Shown here: one piece after another, positions 6,177-7,955 of the stretch
Layout: each line of letters starts with the position of its first letter
How positions within the stretch are numbered: the stretch's first letter is position 1
NCBI GenBank assembly: GCA_016764715.1
Contig: JAESRJ010000247.1
Span: forward strand, 694-8,648
Length of the DNA: 7,955 nucleotides
From: Kordiimonadaceae bacterium
GTDB lineage: Bacteria; Pseudomonadota; Alphaproteobacteria; Sphingomonadales; Kordiimonadaceae
Direction of reading: 5' to 3'
Notes under the pieces: model-generated
Seen by the model: the letters and a program-made list of their open reading frames with translations, nothing else
What the model was told of the DNA's origin: nothing
Databases searched by the model: none
Made by a program: the position numbers and the translations under genes

Positions 6177-7226
6177 TTGAAAAAAAAGCTACTAATTTTA
6201 GTCGCGCTGCTCACTGTGGCTGTGCTTGTTTCCGTAGTTGTAGTCACCCGCGACGGTGCACTAGTAACGCCGCAGGGCAAGGGCACCGTTACCTTGGATG
6301 CGGGTGAATTCGAAGCATTCGCCCTTCCAGAGTACGCAGCAAAATACGTCAACAAAGCCTACAAAAGTTACTTTATCGAGGTAGAACCAGGGATTAAAAT
6401 ACATGTGCTTGAAGTGGGGTCAGGCTACCCTGTGTTTCTTCAACACGGCAACCCCACGTCTGGATTCTTATACCGCAAAGTCGCGGCTGCGCTGCCAACG
6501 GACCGCCTGCGTTTGATAATGCCTACCTTAGTTGGCCTGGGCTTCTCAAGCAAAGTACCCGCGAGCGAGCACACGCTGGCAAACCACACACGCTGGATGA
6601 ACAGCGTTTTGAAACAGTTAAAACTATCTGAGCTGGTTTTTGTGGGTCAGGATTGGGGTGGGCCCGTTGGTATGGGCGCCCTCGCGCTTTCGCCTGACCT
6701 GCTTAAAGGGGCCGTAGTAATGAATACCGGATTTAATGCGCCTACGGAAAAAAGGGACCTTTCCAGCGCCCATGCGATGGCTAAAACACCCGTGCTCGGC
6801 GAATTGCTGTTGGAGGTTTTTGTTTCGATATTCGAGAAACTACCCGGTATGCAGGGTGACCCAAACTCGATACCTGCTGATGTATCACAGCTCTACGGCA
6901 AGCCGGTAGAGGATAGCGGTAACGCCAAAGCACCGCTTGCGATGATGCGCATGGTGCCTGACGGCCCGGACCACGCAAGTACGCCAGCAATGAGACTGAT
7001 TGAACAATACGTGCAGGGCCTGAATATTCCTGCTGAGATTGTTTGGGGAATGAAGGATCCCATCCTTGGCCGCGCATTGCCTGTTATGAAACAGAACTTT
7101 CCCAACGCGCCTGTGACAGAAACAGACGCTGGTCATTTTCTGCAGGAAGAAGTTCCCCGCGAAATAGCTGCCGCAGTGTTACGGGTTATTGATCAGGTTC
7201 AGGCGGCCAATACCGGAGCCAACTAA
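6177..7226 (+). CDS. Exported alpha/beta hydrolase, haloalkane dehalogenase-like (349 aa)
   Basis: Residues 1-23 (KKKLLILVALLTVAVLVSVVVV) form an N-terminal signal or membrane anchor, placing the enzyme in the periplasm or on the membrane. The alpha/beta hydrolase domain spans about 65-340. The nucleophile elbow is VGQDWGGPVG with Asp159 and Trp160, the acid is probably Asp294 in WGMKDPILG, and the histidine is His320 in AGHFLQEE. The oxyanion motif HGNPTSGFLYR (90-100) has Asn92. Asp nucleophile, the adjacent Trp and the Asn of HGNP are the signature of haloalkane dehalogenases (hydrolysis of C-halogen bonds to alcohols). QDWGG and GMKD-LLG-like strings, with the acid after beta-7, resemble the DhlA-type subfamily. 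Epoxide hydrolases also use Asp but normally have HGFP or HGWP. Substrate unknown; an ester or lactone hydrolase role is unlikely without Ser. Start TTG with AGGAAG 8 nt upstream. It stands alone, 65 bp after the IS66 remnant. Confidence 0.85.
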   Translation: MKKKLLILVALLTVAVLVSVVVVTRDGALVTPQGKGTVTLDAGEFEAFALPEYAAKYVNKAYKSYFIEVEPGIKIHVLEVGSGYPVFLQHGNPTSGFLYRKVAAALPTDRLRLIMPTLVGLGFSSKVPASEHTLANHTRWMNSVLKQLKLSELVFVGQDWGGPVGMGALALSPDLLKGAVVMNTGFNAPTEKRDLSSAHAMAKTPVLGELLLEVFVSIFEKLPGMQGDPNSIPADVSQLYGKPVEDSGNAKAPLAMMRMVPDGPDHASTPAMRLIEQYVQGLNIPAEIVWGMKDPILGRALPVMKQNFPNAPVTETDAGHFLQEEVPREIAAAVLRVIDQVQAANTGAN

Positions 7227-7330
7227 CCACCGTTCGTTACCTACGGCCACGCAACGTTTACAGGTTTATGAGCTAATGCCCCCGTGTAGATGCACTGTCT
7301 TTATTTGGGGACGTGCCCGTTATAAAGTCT

Positions 7331-7380
7331 GGGGACGCAGTATTTAATCCATATCGACTATCATAGAACAAAGTACGCCT
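7331..7380 (+). repeat. MITE-like repeat, copy C (internally deleted)
   Basis: Starts with GGGGACGCAG, identical to the head of copy A (573-582), and runs straight into TATTTAATCCAT, which in copy A begins 29 bp later (612). It ends in AAAGTACGCCT, the decayed CGTCCC tail. So relative to copy A it has lost the 29 bp equivalent to 583-611. A second head-like GGGGACGT lies 24 bp upstream at 7307-7314, suggesting a nested or duplicated end. Confidence 0.65.
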
Positions 7381-7384
7381 CTAT

Positions 7385-7426
7385 ATCCTCTAGTGTGAAG
7401 AGGGCATCCCCTAGTGTGAAGGGGGC
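7385..7426 (+). repeat. Two tandem 21-bp hairpin units with a compensatory change
   Basis: Two direct 21-bp units (7385-7405 and 7406-7426). Each folds as a 5-bp stem with a 7-nt loop: CCTCT-AGTGTGA-AGAGG (7387-7403) and CCCCT-AGTGTGA-AGGGG (7408-7424). The units differ at only two positions, 7389/7410 (T to C) and 7401/7422 (A to G), and these two bases pair with each other. A T-G wobble closes the base of each stem. No T-run follows, so they are not simple terminators. Confidence 0.7.
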
Positions 7427-7560
7427 GTGTTTCTCAATGGTTACAGGCTTTCATCACGGTCTCGCTGCTAGAAGTGCCTTATACCACCCAAGATAGTGCT
7501 TGCCGCTACTAGGCGTTTTGGATAGCGTACCCTTAGTTTATTCAACAAGGGGGAATTATC

Positions 7561-7773
7561 ATGAAATATCTAGGATATATATTGATCGCGTGGGGCGTAG
7601 CTGATTTTGGCTTATCCTTTATGGAAATCGATCTTTGGGGCGAGATAGGTATCATTTTGCCTGATGCGATTTGGTCATATTCGGCCTATATCGCAATAGC
7701 AATTGGGTATGCGCTTGTGAAGTTCGATAACAAAAATGAGAGCCCAGAAGAAGTGACCGAACAAGAAAGCTAA
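7561..7773 (+). CDS. Small two-TM membrane protein of unknown function (70 aa)
   Basis: ATG 7561 is preceded by AAGGGGGA (7547-7554) at good spacing, and the frame ends at TAA 7771-7773. Two hydrophobic helices are visible, about residues 4-20 (LGYILIAWGVADFGLSF) and 39-54 (SYSAYIAIAIGYALVK region). They are joined by MEIDLWGEIGIILPDAIW, which is likely exposed. The tail DNKNESPEEVTEQES is acidic and probably cytoplasmic or flexible. The pattern GVADFGLSF...DLWGEIGI.LP..IW..SAYI looks like a conserved small hypothetical protein of gammaproteobacteria, but I attach no function to it. It is preceded by a repeat-rich leader holding the paired hairpins and stands as its own unit. Confidence 0.75.
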   Translation: MKYLGYILIAWGVADFGLSFMEIDLWGEIGIILPDAIWSYSAYIAIAIGYALVKFDNKNESPEEVTEQES

Positions 7774-7810
7774 CTTTGGCGAATTGCGTTAAAGACTGGA
7801 TGAGTAGCGC

Positions 7811-7874
7811 ACTGGATTATCTGGCTAAAGTCTCTTTTTTGGCAGGGACCGGGCGTGCTGCCTGTCCAGTTTTT
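7811..7874 (+). terminator. Nested-stem terminator candidate after the small membrane protein
   Basis: Outer stem ACTGGA (7811-7816) pairs with TCCAGT (7865-7870), and inner stem GGCAG (7841-7845) pairs with CTGCC (7858-7862). The structure runs directly into TTTTT (7870-7874). The large internal loop, containing TCTCTTTTTT (7831-7840), makes it an unusual terminator, so confidence is limited. Nothing else recognisable was found from 7774 to 7955. Confidence 0.4.
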
Positions 7875-7955
7875 AAATGCGCGGGCTACAGAGCTTTTGA
7901 GAGTTAGGGGTGCAGAACTCGTAACTTTTAAGCTATTGATATAATTATAATAAAC

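Larger units (their letters stand above)
7227..7560. other. 334-bp spacer with repeat copy C and tandem hairpins
   Basis: After the hydrolase stop there is a GGGGACGT at 7307-7314, then the deleted MITE-like copy at 7331-7380, then two tandem hairpins at 7385-7426. About 130 bp of unassigned leader follow before the small membrane protein. No ORF of note. Confidence 0.6.

Noticed and set aside
6781..7136. Three minus-strand ORFs across the hydrolase
   Set aside because: Shadows of the well-supported plus-strand hydrolase in GC-richer sequence.
7385..7426. Tandem units as a CRISPR array
   Set aside because: Only two directly abutting 21-bp units with no spacers and no cas genes.

Overview
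The window looks like chromosomal DNA of a marine-type gammaproteobacterium. This rests on an NhaD-type Na+/H+ antiporter of the Vibrio/Alkalimonas kind, on exported hydrolase-type proteins, on mid-range GC, and on short dispersed repeats with GGGGACG/CGTCCCC ends of a kind often seen in such genomes. The placement is inference; no rRNA or other phylogenetic marker is present.

Layout. 1-540 (+): 3' end of a PD40 (TolB-like beta-propeller) protein whose start lies outside the window. 541-977: no gene, but two copies of a MITE-like repeat and several short hairpins. 978-1373 (-): small secreted protein with a beta-rich domain otherwise found next to or fused to alpha/beta hydrolases. 1521-3956 (-): complete 8-TM MacB/FtsX-type ABC permease with no ATPase beside it. 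3957-4440: divergent intergenic region with an unexplained segment that is open on both strands. 4441-5835 (+): nhaD. 5859-6111 (-): decayed C-terminal end of an IS66-type transposase, with one frameshift and three amber stops, and a terminator hairpin at its 3' end. 6177-7226 (+): membrane-anchored or secreted alpha/beta hydrolase with haloalkane-dehalogenase active-site residues. 7227-7560: a third, deleted copy of the repeat, followed at once by two tandem hairpins that differ only by one compensatory base-pair change. 7561-7773 (+): small two-TM membrane protein. 7774-7955: a nested-stem terminator candidate, then nothing recognisable.

The genes do not form one obvious pathway. All are envelope or exported proteins (propeller, secreted small domain, permease, antiporter, exported hydrolase, small membrane protein). 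They are separated by repeat-rich, partly decayed spacers, so the window reads as a mosaic of independent single-gene units. Three of the five complete genes start with TTG or GTG, each behind a clear Shine-Dalgarno sequence. I see no convincing new multi-gene system. The most unusual signals are non-coding: the paired compensatory hairpins at 7385-7426, the three-copy MITE-like family, and a perfect 19-bp dyad upstream of the secreted-domain gene.
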